The notes below the pieces were generated by a model. The model was not told the origin of the DNA, did not search any database, and saw only the letters and a list, made by a program, of their open reading frames with translations. The position numbers and the translations under genes were made by a program. Shown one piece after another: positions 1-11,850 of a stretch of 64,000 bases of DNA. This DNA is from Hemibagrus wyckioides (taxonomy: Eukaryota > Chordata > Actinopteri > Siluriformes > Bagridae): contig NC_080731.1 in the NCBI RefSeq assembly GCF_019097595.1, forward strand, positions 10,634,571-10,698,570. The letters are read 5' to 3'. Within the stretch, counting starts at the first letter, position 1, and every line of letters begins with the position of its first letter.

Positions 1-419
1 AACAAAACAATCCAAAATAATCCATGAATTAAAAAAAAAATAACACAAAACAAATGTTACCTTATGAAAGGAAGAATAGACTGTTGTCTGTCCTGACTGT
101 CACACTACCATGGCAGAGCTGTATTCGTGGAGGATTTAGCACACATTGTGCTCTTTCACCATTTAGTTGTCATTCTGAAATTCTCAGCTGTCTGTGAGGT
201 TTGCCTTTTATATAGTTTTGGCATCACAAAATAAAAATTAGCTGTATCACTAATACACAAGGTGTTTTGTGAGTGTATTCTGCCATTTATATTTACATTT
301 AAAACACATACATGTGTGTCTGAAGAAAAGACAGGAAAATCAGCTACTGAAACTGTTAATAAATTTGGTACAAAATTTTACTTCCTATGAAAAATATTGA
401 TAGACGATATTCCAAAAAC
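1..419. other. No gene seen; AT-rich unique DNA
   Basis: I see no coding region, RNA gene or recognised repeat here. The sequence is AT-rich with short A runs, up to the start of the Tc1 remnant. Confidence 0.5.
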
Positions 420-902
420 ACATGGCACCAGGATGCACTATGGGAAGAAGGCGGAGACAGTGTTATGCTTTGGGTGATATTCTGTTGTGAAACCTTGGGT
501 TCATCCATGTGGATGTTACTTTGACACGTACCACCGACCTAAGCATTGTTGCAGACCATGTACACCCTTTCATGGAAATGGTATACCCTGATGGCTGTGG
601 CCTCTTTCAGCAGGATATGATTTGTGCAACAGGTTTGAGGTGTGGACTCAACCTCCAAATTCCCCAGATCTCAATCCAATCGAGGGATGTGGTGGACAAA
701 CAAATCTGATCAATGGAGGCCCTACCTCGCAACTTAAAGGACTTAAAGGATCTGCTGCTAACATATTGGTGCCAGATACCATAGCACACCTTCAAGGATC
801 TATTGGAGTCCATGCCTCATCAGGTCACAGCTGATTTGGCAGCAAATGGGGGACCAACACAATATTAGGCATGTGGTCATAATGTTATGCCTGATTGGTG
901 TA
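420..902 (+). pseudogene. Decayed 3' half of a Tc1-like transposon
   Basis: This is the C-terminal part of a Tc1/mariner transposase gene plus the downstream inverted repeat. Transposases of this superfamily cut and paste the element at TA sites in the nucleus. Visible peptide pieces are VTLTRTTDLSIVADHVHPF, then CGLFQQD (second catalytic Asp, codon near 614), then [11 protein letters not shown] (catalytic Glu, codon near 682). The pieces lie in different frames. Asp and Glu codons are 68 nt apart instead of the 105 nt expected for a DD34E enzyme, so about 37 nt are missing. The remnant goes on in matching sequence to about 836. It ends with a family-type terminal repeat (ggtcataatgttatgcctga, about 873-902). 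The 5' half with the first Asp and the left repeat is absent. It cannot encode a working enzyme. The family assignment is from memory of a common fish Tc1 element. Confidence 0.82.
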
Positions 903-1020
903 GATTTAAATACCGATGCCTCAGAACATTCGTGACTTGTTTACAAATATTTTAATCGAATAATGTATAAATTGCTAGCACTTGAAAAACCAAATCACAT
1001 AATTAACACTGCAATTGTGA

Positions 1021-1165
1021 AGGGTCGGTGGTTAAGGCTCTGGGCTACTGATTGGCAGTGCTAGAATTTGAGCTCACAACCTTTCAATCAACCGCTGCTG
1101 GGTTTGTGGACAAGGCCAGTGCTCAGTTCAAGGGAAAACTGCTTTGGATTAAAATTAATCAATTG
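1021..1165 (+). repeat. tRNA-derived SINE fragment
   Basis: The start (gtggttaaggctctgggcta) resembles the A-box end of a common fish tRNA-derived SINE. It is followed by a degenerate B-box region and matching sequence around ggacaaggccagtgctcag. The 3' tail is missing, and a Tc1 derivative begins within a few bases. Family identity is from memory. Confidence 0.55.
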
Positions 1166-1168
1166 TAA

Positions 1169-1494
1169 TACAGGATATGGCCAAAGGTCTGAGGACACAT
1201 GGCCATCTGTTTCCACAAAGTTGGGCACACAGAATCGTCTGTAATATCTTTGCATGCTTAAGAATTAAGATTTCTATTCAGTGGAACTAAGAGGCCCAAA
1301 ACATTTTCCAGCATGACACTGCCCTGTGCTCAAAGCAAAGATTTCCAGCACAGAGCTTAATCCAAGAGCCAAAAACTAGTGAAAAACCTTCCCAGGAGAC
1401 TGGAGGTTATAAGTTTAACAAAAAGGGGACTAAATCTATAATGGAATGTTCAACAAGCAGAAATAAGTTCAAATACTTTTGGCCATATAGTGTA
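1169..1494. mobile_element. Non-autonomous Tc1 deletion derivative (MITE-like)
   Basis: The right end reads aatacttttggccatatagtgta followed by TA, a standard Tc1-type terminus. The left end, from about 1169, is a decayed inverted version (tacaggatatggccaaagg). Inside are two pieces of a Tc1 body that are not adjacent in a full element: one like the stretch ending ttcactggaactaag, and one beginning cagcatgacactgccc. The coding region between them has been deleted. Length is about 326 bp. Elements like this carry no transposase and depend on an autonomous relative. The same derivative type recurs at 16485-18018, and a related fragment lies at 20755-21075. Confidence 0.75.
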
Positions 1495-3339
1495 TATAAC
1501 TGACCTGCTCCCCACTGACCAGTGCAACATATTAACTTCCTGTATATTCTCTTTCTACAAACTAATGTTTCCTCAGTTTTCCAGTGACATTTTTCATCTT
1601 TAGTATGAGTGTGTGATTAATAATACATGGAGGAGTCAAGATGGAAGATGGCATGTCAAAACCTGTACCTTCCCTCAGGCGGCATAATGGGTCAAGCAGA
1701 GGGAAGAAAGAATTGCCCAACCACTTGTTCAGCTACACTTACTATCCGCAATCCACACATTACAGAGTCAGTGATGGTGGTTAAAAAAGCACTTTATGGT
1801 GTTAAATAATTCATGAATGTATATGGATGCAATACATATCTCATAGATTATATTGTATTATGATTTAAGCTTAACAACCAACAGAACAAATGAATGAACA
1901 AAATAATATCCAAAGTTTCATTAAAGACCAGTATTCTGTATGCTTGGACTCAGTGTGGTTCTTGGTGTGGAGTGGAATTTGGATATGGGTCGTCTCTGTT
2001 GCACTGGGTAGATAAGTTAAGGCATCTGCTGACAGGAAATCACTGATGTGTTCATTCGGGTTAATTCAGGTGCAAGTGGACTTGATTGGCTGCAGTGCAA
2101 TTGTGAGCAATTATTTAAAAAAATACGGATAAAACTGCATTTCTTCTTAATTTATTTAACTGCTGCACAATATTTACCCACAAGCCTAAGTATTTTGTCT
2201 TGCTTCATTTTGTTTTGTTGTGCTTATGATGTATTTATTTCTTTAAAAAAAAAAAAATACTTCCATAGTTATGCTAATAGCACACTAAAACCCTGCAATG
2301 CCAGATGGCACCGAATTCACTCACCAACTACCTATACAGCATACAAATGTGTTTAAGTTACATGGAGAAAAGTCAAATAATAAGAAAGCCCTGGTGCAGA
2401 AACCACATCATGACTGGAGTCTTGTTATTAATTTAGACCATTGGGGTCAAATTCAGATTCAGCTCGGTGCATATCAGCATTTTGGGAGTCGCTGAAGGGC
2501 CGTAATTGAAGGCTAATTATTTTTCAAATGTTATCTCTTAAATCTATTAAAGGCAAGAGCTGGCTCAGAAAGTGTTTTTCCAAGAAAAAGAAGTAAGGAG
2601 AAGACAGAAAATCCCCATATTTTACAAGATTAGCTGATTTTATTTAACTAGTTTTCCGTATATCAGAACATACAAGGGATGTTTTCTACATTCCTTGTCC
2701 TTTTTTTTGTCAACCCCCATGCTCTCCACCTCTCCAACTCTATCTGTTTCCATCACATTTGTAGGTTTCTATCCTGCGTGATACATTTTTTTGGGCTTGG
2801 GAATCCATTATTGAATCACACTGATGCCAAACACCAGACACGTCTCTGAATCGGTTTTAGATGCGGGTCTGACTTCAAGAACAGCAGATAGGGGTCGATT
2901 TTCCCCAGCATTTCAGCTCTGTGAGATGTGAGGCACTCTATGCGAGCGGTTGCCACAGTATGCTGCTGTGAATTTCACAATGAAGTAAAAATATTTCAGA
3001 ATCTGATTATTTTTTGTTAGGCCTGGATCGGAGAACAAAATTGATGCAAAATGCATACTATTAAACATTATATATATTATGTAATATGTACAATATGTAT
3101 AGGATGCTTCTAAAAGATGTAACACATTATCCAGTGTTTGTAATTAATCAGTTATTAAACAGTAATTCATTAGTTTTTGTCCGTGGTCAAGATACTGGAT
3201 TGTGCAGATTTGTACCTATGACTTGTTCTGCAGTAAATCTTCAGTACTGTCCTGTGCTCAACCCAGGACTCATAGTATATTAATACAGAACATCCTTTCA
3301 GTACACTTGATTCGGTTTGCCCTTGAAGTATACAGTACT
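1495..3339. other. No gene seen; anonymous AT-rich DNA
   Basis: No coding signature or recognised interspersed repeat. Short A and T runs occur near 2245 and 2701. Open frames here are short and have no recognisable motif. Confidence 0.45.
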
Positions 3340-3545
3340 TTCTAAACTCAACCCAGAAGATGAGAAGCTCCTTTTTAAGTCTGGTTCATCTCAAGGTTTC
3401 TTCTTGAAGCAGATTTTTCCTTGCCTCTCTCTTCTCATTAAGGAACACCTCATTAATTAGTTTCTCATTAAGGATCTACAGTCTACATCCAGATTCCTGT
3501 AAAGCTGCATTATGACAAAATCTATTATTTATAGAGCAGCTGAAA
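3340..3545 (+). repeat. LINE 3'-end fragment
   Basis: The segment contains agtctggttcatctcaaggt and then cctgtaaagctgcattatga. These landmarks lie in the 3' untranslated end of a common fish LINE, of which longer copies lie at 11265-11625, 21205-21600 and (minus strand) 44712-45230. The copy is strongly degenerate and 5'-truncated. Confidence 0.6.
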
Positions 3546-4845
3546 TAAAAATGTATTAATATGGACTTTAATATATGTTAATATGAATTGAATTCATATT
3601 GGTGGACACAAGAGCGAAGTGTATACTGTATCCAGATCAATATTTTGGTTTGTTTTTGTATTATAAACTTCTTTCCTTCTGGGCTTTGCAGTTTTCTTTT
3701 CGTCCCCATTATACCATCTAAAATGTGATGTGCTATCTAAGCAGTTCAAAAAACTAAAATAAGCAATCGTGCCCACGTAGCATTCTTTTATTGGGATTCA
3801 GAGCAAAACATCGTCGGCACATTAGAGAAGTGTTTTAATTATTTACTGGCTTTCCCCCTGGCAGTGTTAAGCGCTGAACGAACATTTTACTCTGTCTTTT
3901 ATGTGCTTGCGAGCTTCATAATTGTGACCTATCTCTAAATGAGCAGGCGATACATTATTAACTAGAGCATGGGGTTTTGTACTCGGAGCCATGGATGTGC
4001 ATTAAAATATTGGGCCTAAGCTCCACAGTGGTCAATAAGATATTGATCCTGGTACATAAACTGACACTGTGATTAGATTCATGTCTTCTGGCCTTTTTAT
4101 TCACACCCAGTCAACACTTTGGTGAATTTCACCATGACCAGGTGGATTTCTGAACAATTTCCCATTAGATATGGAAGGAATGGATACTGTTCGTATCACA
4201 TGATGTATGATGGAAGACTTTACTTACCGCTATAAATTGTTCTTTTAATGTCTTTATTTGCTTATCAGCAGGAAGTTGAACCTCAGCAGGTACACTTATA
4301 TTCTGTGATCCACTGGAGGCCTGCTTGAGCATGTAAAATGAAAACAGAAAATTCTTCTTCATCAGTGAGTTTTTCATTTTGTAATAAAAGAAGCAGGTAG
4401 GAGCAGTTATTAACCTGAAGAACCATATTTTGAAATGAAACCATCACAGCTCATCTCTCGTTCATTTTTATTAAGTAACCATATTTATTCTATTATTTGC
4501 AAAATATTTTTGGCATGCAAACCTAGAAGAATATCCTGTCTACAAACCATTTGTTTCACTAATTTTGGTAATATCTTAATACTCAACCTGTCAGACATTT
4601 TAGTATAATTGAATTTGTATAAAAACACACAATTACTGAAACCTGAATTGGGAACATTGAACCGAATTCCCATAGAGACCGAAGTCTACAGTTTTCTCTA
4701 ACGAGCTCTAAACTCGTTCAAGGAATGAAACAAAAAACAGAAACAGCCATTCATTTGTAAGAGAGAGAAAGACATAGAGACCAAAAATATGGACAACCTT
4801 AAATGTCATCCTTAACTCTCCCGCTCTGTGATTTCCGTACAACCA

Positions 4846-4846
<1 letters not shown>
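3546..4846. other. No gene seen; includes a CNE-like patch at 3790-3965
   Basis: No gene found. The stretch 3790-3965 is free of repeats and has balanced composition with homeodomain-type TAATTATT/ATTA words. I treat it only as a candidate conserved non-coding element. Confidence 0.35.
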
Positions 4847-4930
<84 letters not shown>

Positions 4931-4931
4931 T
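4847..4931. repeat. (TTTC)n microsatellite
   Basis: About 21 nearly perfect TTTC units. One strand is pure pyrimidine and the other pure purine. Lysine/glutamate- or phenylalanine-rich open frames over it are products of the repeat. Confidence 0.97.
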
Positions 4932-5278
4932 GCGTACACATGTTGTGTTGAACTCTTAATTAGTTTGGTTATTTATGCCTGGTTGTGTCTATTTCTCTAT
5001 ACAATATCTCATTAAATGCTGGGCATTTCTAAGCTGTGTGTGTTATAGTTCATGGTTTTCATTGTTTTGCTCTTGTGTACAGTAAGTTGAGCTATAGATT
5101 TGGATGTTTCAGATTGTTAGATATAAGTAAAAATGTCATCACAGTCCACTAGTTTATTATTTACGTTTTACCTCCAACCTATAAAATGCTTTGGGGTCTT
5201 GCAGTCGATTCAGTGTTTCATATTACATGTGCAGTGCAGCATGGCTTCTGTTCATGGATGAAAAATTAACCTTACAAT

Positions 5279-5322
5279 ACAAGGCAACCTAGATTGGGTG
5301 CCAACCCATCACAACGCATGCT

Positions 5323-5374
<52 letters not shown>

Positions 5375-5375
5375 T
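5279..5375 (-). repeat. SINE fragment plus (CA)n
   Basis: The stretch ggcaacctagattgggtgcc followed by aacccatcacaacgc resembles the antisense 3' half of the fish SINE seen complete at 35700-35952. It runs into an interrupted CA array at about 5322-5373. Confidence 0.6.
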
Positions 5376-5574
5376 TCTCATGACAATATAGAGATTTAGC
5401 TAGCATGTCTGCAATTTTATTCAAGGAATATGCTATTACTGATAACATTGCAGTTTTATTGATTTTTAAAAATAACATGCTCAGAAATTCAGCTCATTTA
5501 TGCTCATAATCAGTGGCTATATCATAGCTGCGTATATATCAGAGTACAAACAGGCTGTTTTAGGCTGATGGTAT

Positions 5575-5690
5575 CCTTAGTTTGTGACCTAGAGAACCAG
5601 TGTTGATGTATTCATTGACAGATTTCAAAGCACTTTTGTATGTCGCTCTGGATAAGGGCATCTGCCAAATGCCATAAATGTAAATGTTTG
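5575..5690 (+). repeat. Short SINE-like repeat ending in a common fish tail
   Basis: The tail gtcgctctggataagggcat followed by ctgccaaatgccataaatgt is a very common teleost interspersed-repeat 3' end. A second, more decayed copy at 13655-13745 shares tgacctag-tgaac and the tail. Confidence 0.6.
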
Positions 5691-8019
5691 GACATGTCCT
5701 TATCAAGATAAACATAGCTGCTGAGTTGAGTATATTTCCAAACCTACCTTGTATTTGTATACATCTTATGCAATAGGAACAGAATTTTGCTGTTGTTGTT
5801 GTTGTTCTGTCCAGTTCAGTATCTTTCTGTTGGGTTTTGTAATGCAAGAAAGAAAGAAAAAACAGGTTACAGTGTTGGTTTTGCTCAGAGCAAGTTTTAT
5901 TCACTTTCTGCTTCCAAGCTTAAACAGTTTCTATAGTTTACAAAGATTAGGGTATGTTACTGCATTGCCAAGTTCACAAAGACTTGTTTTTGTATCCATG
6001 GGCTTGAATGTAGATGGATAGTTTCTCTGCACTATATTGCTCAGTGTAGCATGTAATTTCTGTTTTGTCGTGATGAATGATCTGTGACTGAAAAGCACTA
6101 TTTACTTCAAGCCTAGCTACCCTTGTGTTGACGCCTGCACAGTAACAGCACTTACATACTTTTCCATCCGAATGCTGCAAATAAATTTATTAGGAAATAA
6201 AGAGCAACATCTGTCCGCAGTACAGAACTCTTACTCAAAGAGCTTTTTTCCCCCTCATATTTCAAGCACACATCCGTCTATGAGCCAGCAGATCATCCAT
6301 TTACCACTTCAGTGTATCCTTATGGTAACAAAAGACAAGTGTGACAAGAGGTGAGAAGTAGATTATCAGAAAGGAGGATCTTAAAATGCACAGACAAGAC
6401 CTGCCAGGGCTCCATTCATCACCGAAGAAATATCCATCGCATGTCAGCAACGTTTGTAAAGGTGGCATGCTGGCTACATGACTTCATTGATCTTAGCAAG
6501 ATACTTTAAGCATTCTACTGTGAAGAGCAATTGTTTAAACCACACCAGGGGATCTTCCTCTTTCCTCCCGCTTGTAGGATCGCTTTGCTTGGGACGCTTT
6601 GAAAAAAATCTTACAGGATAATAACTCAAAGATGGAAGGACAATTCTTGTGACAGGATGGAGATCTGGCCAACTGATAGATTGAAAATTCATTTGGGAAG
6701 CTGGGTACATCCCCATGAACTGAAGTCGAATACAGTTTGGGGATTTCCTGTAACCTGGTAGTTAACTGGCCAATCAGGCACCTTGTCTACAACAACCTAG
6801 AGTTGTCCACCTCCACATTGTGTTAAGATAGTAATTAGGGCCTACATGAATCACAGACATTGACCACATGACTTTTAGTCCTCTGGACTTTACCAAGGAG
6901 GCTTGCACGTCCTTAAACAAACCCTCCATTTGATAAAGTGGTTAGAACGATTATAAATCTTTAACATTAACAGGAACACATTCAATGAATCATGCATTCG
7001 TCATGCCAAAGCATTTGTTCAAATGAATTACACACACAATAACACTATTATTGCATGCATAATGTATTCAGAATTTATAGGAAGTGACACTTGTTCATGT
7101 TAAATGACATTAAGAACAACTCACCCAACTTAGAAATTAAGATTTTTTTTTTTTTTGCTTACGCAGTGATATGCAGTGAGATAATACCTTCTACCTTGTG
7201 GAGAGATAAATCCTCTGTAGAGCTATTTTAAACCTGCAAGTGCCTGTGAGTGTTTTAGTCTGACAGGCAGAGCACTCCCTCTCAGCCTCATTAAAATTCT
7301 GCACCTCCAGGTACCTTAATCTACTGATAAGGCAAAGCTCCTAATCCATCAAAAGAGATTGCTGCGCTAACGGTTCCGTTTACCATTGAGGAATCATCGT
7401 TTTTTTTTTTTCCTCTCTGTATTTTTTCCCTTAAACTTTCTCCCTCCAAACTTTCCCTTTTAAATGCAGAGAGCTTAGGATTAAGTAGAGATGATCTGAT
7501 AATGAAATAGTTTGTTACATCTCTGGCATGTAGATTTAGATAAAGCCCCCTTTTTTTCCCCATGTGACAAACTTCAAACTTGTTACTAAAAAATAAAACG
7601 TGGCAATTAGTGATGACTGGTCACAATATTGGATGGGAGGTATTTCATAAAATTGTTGCTTAGCTATTACTGTTCATTGACTATGAAATTACTATTATGA
7701 AGCTATTATTGTTGGGTTTTACACACAGGGTCTGAGCCGAGGCATAAAACTATGAAGCATTCAAAAAGGAACACACATTAAAAAGCCACACCGTGGATAT
7801 TGTGATTGCTAAAGAGATCTGTAAAAGCTGCATTTCATTTCCATTAACCAGCTGATTTATTCAAACCATGCAAAACATTTCCATGCTAATAATAATTCTG
7901 GTTGAGATGGTTGTTCTTTTGTGGAATTTGATCTTGACTGGACAATGTTTGATTAACCGTTATGCTGTAACTTCTAGTTTTTCCTTCAAGGGCAATAATG
8001 AAAATAATCCATTTTGTAC
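5691..8019. other. No gene seen; anonymous DNA
   Basis: No gene or recognised repeat. There are T runs near 7142 and 7389. The stretch 7310-7400 has mixed composition, but I have no functional evidence for it. Confidence 0.4.
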
Positions 8020-8255
8020 ATTGCTTATCCTACACAGGGAACCTGGAGCCTATCACCAGGGACACCCTGGAGTCACACTGAAGTGCACAATTGCACACAC
8101 ACTCACACACCATGAACAGTTTAGAGATGCCAATACGTCTGCACTGCATATCTTTGGGCTGTGGGAGGAAACCCCAAAGCACAGAGAGAACATGCAAACT
8201 TTGTGCATACAGGGCGGAGGCGGGAATCGAACCCCCAACCCCGAAGATGCAAAAC
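8020..8255 (-). repeat. tRNA-derived SINE, antisense
   Basis: On the minus strand this reads as a SINE. The B-box-like gggggttcgattcccg lies at about 8221-8235. It is followed by gagtttgcatgttctc, a gggtttcctcccac-like block, and a tail around tccagggtgtccctgg. The 5' A-box end is missing. Short open frames here are shadows of the SINE. Confidence 0.8.
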
Positions 8256-10690
8256 AAACATGCTATATGTTTATGATAAAGTGTCAAGTGAGTGATTTGT
8301 TGGATTTCTTAATTAACCTACTAATTTGTCCCCTCATCCTCACTGAAAGGATAAACAGTGTTTAATGAGCTGATGTCTGCAAATGCTTATGAGTTGCAAT
8401 ATGACTGTATGGACCTCCAGAATGACCTTATAGCACTTGAGCCGAGCTTCCTGCGGCGCTAGGAAATATTACAATATCCCCTTTCTCCTGAGCAGGTGAG
8501 CTATGAGATGTTTTGACAGGTGTCTGAGCCCTCAGTCCCACACATCATCAGTCGAGTGTGGAGTTAAATTTACCAGGCAATTTATCAGGTCCCACCAGCC
8601 TGCTCCCTGAATGCTGTGGAGTTTTGGTGTCTATCAAAGACAAAGACATAGCTTAATATAGTCTCCCTCATACACACTAGAATGTATTGCAACATGTAGC
8701 ATGTATTATTTAGTCAGTGGCTGCTAGCTAAATCCAAATTAATTTTCTGTTTTTGAAAATGGCCTTCCTATAGTGTCATGGTAATATTAGACATGTGTAT
8801 GTGTTTCTGGAAATGTTAAAGGTAGTGTCAGTAAAGTGTCAAGAAAATGGTTAAATAAAAAGTTTTCCAGTTTGATGAGGCTTTGCCAGTTTGATCAACT
8901 TGTCCTGCTTATTCACTGAGAAGAAATTTGGTGCCATGTTGAAAGGAAGTTGATGTGCTGGATCAGAAAATAAATGAAATTCGGCATCTCAAATTCCGAG
9001 GACGTGATTCATTTCTGGAAAAGAGTGGGATTCTTCCTTCAGCTGTGTGGAGAGACCTTGCCCCCGGCAGAGGTGCGAATCATAATGAGGGAAGGAGAGA
9101 GCATGAGATAAAGAGCAATGCTCCAATTTTCTGATAAGTGTCGACTTATTGGAAAAATCACATACATTTCCCAAGTGATTGTGATTATTTGAGTATAATT
9201 ATGTGATTGCAGGTGTGTCCTGAAATAAAACCTGAACAAGTAAACACGACATGAATGTGTTAAAGCCACATAAAGCCACATTAAAAATTCATTATGTAAA
9301 AAACACATTTAAGTAAATGTTCTAAAATAAGTTCATTAATGGTATTTAAAAATTTTCATTAAGTAAAATAAAAAATGAAGTGTGTAAAAAAAAAAAAAAA
9401 GATTAAAAATAATCATAAAAATATGACTTGTGAAATAATGATAATGTTAAAAGAAAGTAAATCAACTGGTAATAAATAAACCATGAGTCATTTACTGAAA
9501 AATAAATGTGAAAAAAGCAGCACATGAAAAATCTACATGTGAAAGTGTGTGAAACATTACGTGAAAAGTCTAAAGCCAGTGAAGTCTGGCTTTTCTATAA
9601 GGGTAAACATACAGACCTTTTGCATCATATCTGTGTATCTGTCTTGTGTACAAAAGCCATATAATCTCAGGTTTGCTATTAGTGCATTGCATGTTCCCTC
9701 AGTTACAGATTCTCTCAGTCATTTCTCAGGGCATTTTGCTCTCCTTTAAACAGTCAATATGAAGTTACAGCCTTGTTTATGTCAAATTTCCTTATTCAGG
9801 ATTTTTTTAAAGGGGCTGTTTCTGTTTCTACTCCAACCTTGTTACATTCTTCCAAGTCAGAGTTTAGTGTATCTAGTTTATAATGCAAGGCTCTGTAGTT
9901 GTATTTCATTCCACAACAAGCAAAGCTGAGATAGTCAATTATCATGAAACCTTCACAGTAAAACCTCACAAGTCCTTGTGTCGCTCCGGGCTCTCAATAA
10001 ACACACTGTGTAGTGTGGAATTGTAATATACCATAACCATGACCACATTAAAAAGATAAACAGGCAGAACAGGCTCTTTACAATGTTTTCACTCTCCACT
10101 TTATGAAATAAACCCAATTGCGTACTTTCTTATCCTGTCAATGTGAATTTCTGTCTCAATCTTGACTCCAACAAGAAACCCCTACAAAAGGGTGACAGCA
10201 AAAAAGGGAACTTCTTAAGAACCAATTAATCCCAGATAAGATTGTAATTAAATCAAGCAGCAATAAACCATGAAACTCAAACCAGAGTTCCCTTAAGCCC
10301 CAAAGCACACAATCAGCAATCATCCCATTAATAGTCTTTGTACAGACCTAATGAGTAACTATTTGATTGTGTTGTCTAAGCAAATTTGTAAATAATATAA
10401 TTTTGGATTGTTTAGATCACTGATGATAATTATACCATAACCAGACTGCATTATGAAAAAGTACAGTCAATTAACTTGGAGCTAATGAAATCCACATATT
10501 GTTACATATTAGTGCACCATTATATAGTAATTCAATTTAAAGTCTCATTTTTTTTCTTTATGAATGTGCAATGTGCAGAGGCATTTCAGGGGCAATTTCT
10601 TCAGTTCTTTAAATTATTAACAGGCTTTTTAATAGCCTTTTTTTCATAACTCAGATTTGGGAAACAACATTGGACATTCACTTAAGATTT
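8256..10690. other. No gene seen; AT-rich, with degenerate catgtgaa-like motifs
   Basis: No gene found. 8440-8640 is a repeat-free, balanced-composition patch. 9290-9570 is very AT-rich, with an A run at 9388-9402 and scattered variants of cacatgaaaaat/catgtgaaa that may be an eroded short tandem repeat. Confidence 0.4.
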
Positions 10691-10692
10691 GA

Positions 10693-11220
10693 ACAAAGGT
10701 ATGAATAAAGTGGTTGGTGACTATATATTCAGCTGTACATTCAGGCAATTATCAATAATATATATAATAATAATCAACCGGTCATGTGGGAGCAGCACAA
10801 TGTATAAAATCACGCAGAGGAAAGGTGAAGAGTTTTAGTTCACACCAAACATCAGCTGAGAGAGGCTGTGATCTCAGCAACTTTGTCTGTGACATGGCTT
10901 TTGGTGCTAGACAGGCTGGTTTGAGTATTTCAGAAACTGCTGATCTGGAACTTTCACACATAACAGTCTCTAGAGTTTACACAGAATGGTGAAGGGGAAA
11001 AAACACACACACACACACACACACACATTTCTGCAGGCAGAAATGCTTGGTGAAATGCCTCGTCTCAGAACACAAAACACATCGAACTTAAACAGCAGAA
11101 GACCACATTGGGGTTCCACTCCTGTCAGCCAAGAACAGGAATCTGAGGCCACATGGACACAGGCTCACCCAAACAAGACAGTCAAAGTCCAATCTTCACC
11201 ACTCTCTGCTGGTAAGGATG
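10693..11220 (+). pseudogene. 5' half of a second Tc1-like transposon family
   Basis: The left end carries a family-type terminal sequence (gaataaagtggttggtgact near 10701). It is followed by a leader and the N-terminal part of a Tc1-type transposase. Readable peptide includes CDLSNFVCDMAFGARQAG, then LSISETADLELSHITVSRV and YTEW, a helix-turn-helix DNA-binding region. After 10992 the frame breaks at a CA microsatellite (11002-11027). Later bases around 11095-11140 still match the second DNA-binding region out of frame. The catalytic domain and right end are absent, so it is inactive. A short fragment of the same family type lies at 48567-48662. A LINE 3' end follows directly. Confidence 0.8.
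11002..11027. repeat. (CA)n microsatellite inside the Tc1 remnant
   Basis: About 13 CA units. It lies between two blocks of transposase-like sequence, so it arose or expanded after the Tc1 insertion. Confidence 0.9.
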
Positions 11221-11264
11221 GTGCACATGGACAGTCTAATGATGTATAAATGCCACAAACAGTT

Positions 11265-11625
11265 TTTCGCCCAAGTCTCCATCTGTAAACAGTTGATAGC
11301 TTCAGCAAAATAGACAGACTAGAATGGATTTCCTGGTTACACAACTGCACTTTTTGACAATATAGTACACAGAAGGGAAATTTATATTTTATAATTTATG
11401 ATCGCACTATCCGGTGTCACCCAGGTAAGGAAGGGTTCCCTTTTGAGTCTCTCACAGTTTCTTCTTCATATTGTCTCAGGAGGTTTTTTCTTGACACAGT
11501 CACTTCTGCCGTGCTTATTAGAGATAAAGTGAAAAAATAAAAATGTATATCCTGAATTTATATATTTCTGTAAAGCTGCATGAATAGCAGGTGTAAAGGT
11601 GTGCCTAACTAAAAGCATGATAAAT
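11265..11625 (+). repeat. LINE 3'-end copy
   Basis: The order of landmarks is ctgcactttttgacaatata, agaagggaaatttatatttt, ggttcccttttgagtctc, cctgaatttatatatttctg and taaagctgc. The same order is seen at 21205-21600. These are the last few hundred bases of a fish LINE. The coding part is absent through 5' truncation. Confidence 0.7.
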
Positions 11626-11654
11626 ACATAAAGTTCTTACATTAGCATTATAGT

Positions 11655-11850
11655 TGTTGTTCTTTTGCCTGTTCCCTGTTCGGGGTCAGCACTTGATCTG
11701 GCAAAGGATTTACACCGGATGTCCTTAGTGTCGCAACCCTCCCATTTTATCCGGGCTTGGGACCGACGCTGAGAGTTTATCCCTCAGTGGCTGGGTTAGT
11801 TCTCTACCCGGGAATCAAACCCAGGTCGGGGCAATTTCACCAGGGGACTG
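11655..11850 (-). repeat. tRNA-derived SINE (second family), antisense
   Basis: On the minus strand the B-box-like ggtttgattcccgggtag (near 11806-11823) is followed by a body including tcccaagcccggataaaat and catccggtgtaaatcc. A better-preserved copy of the same family lies at 42012-42258. Confidence 0.75.

Noticed and set aside
4708..5015. Lys/Glu-rich and Phe/Leu/Ser-rich open frames
   Set aside because: Both strands are translations of the (TTTC)n microsatellite.
7868..8365. 165-codon plus-strand frame
   Set aside because: Its central part is an antisense SINE and the flanks have no motif.
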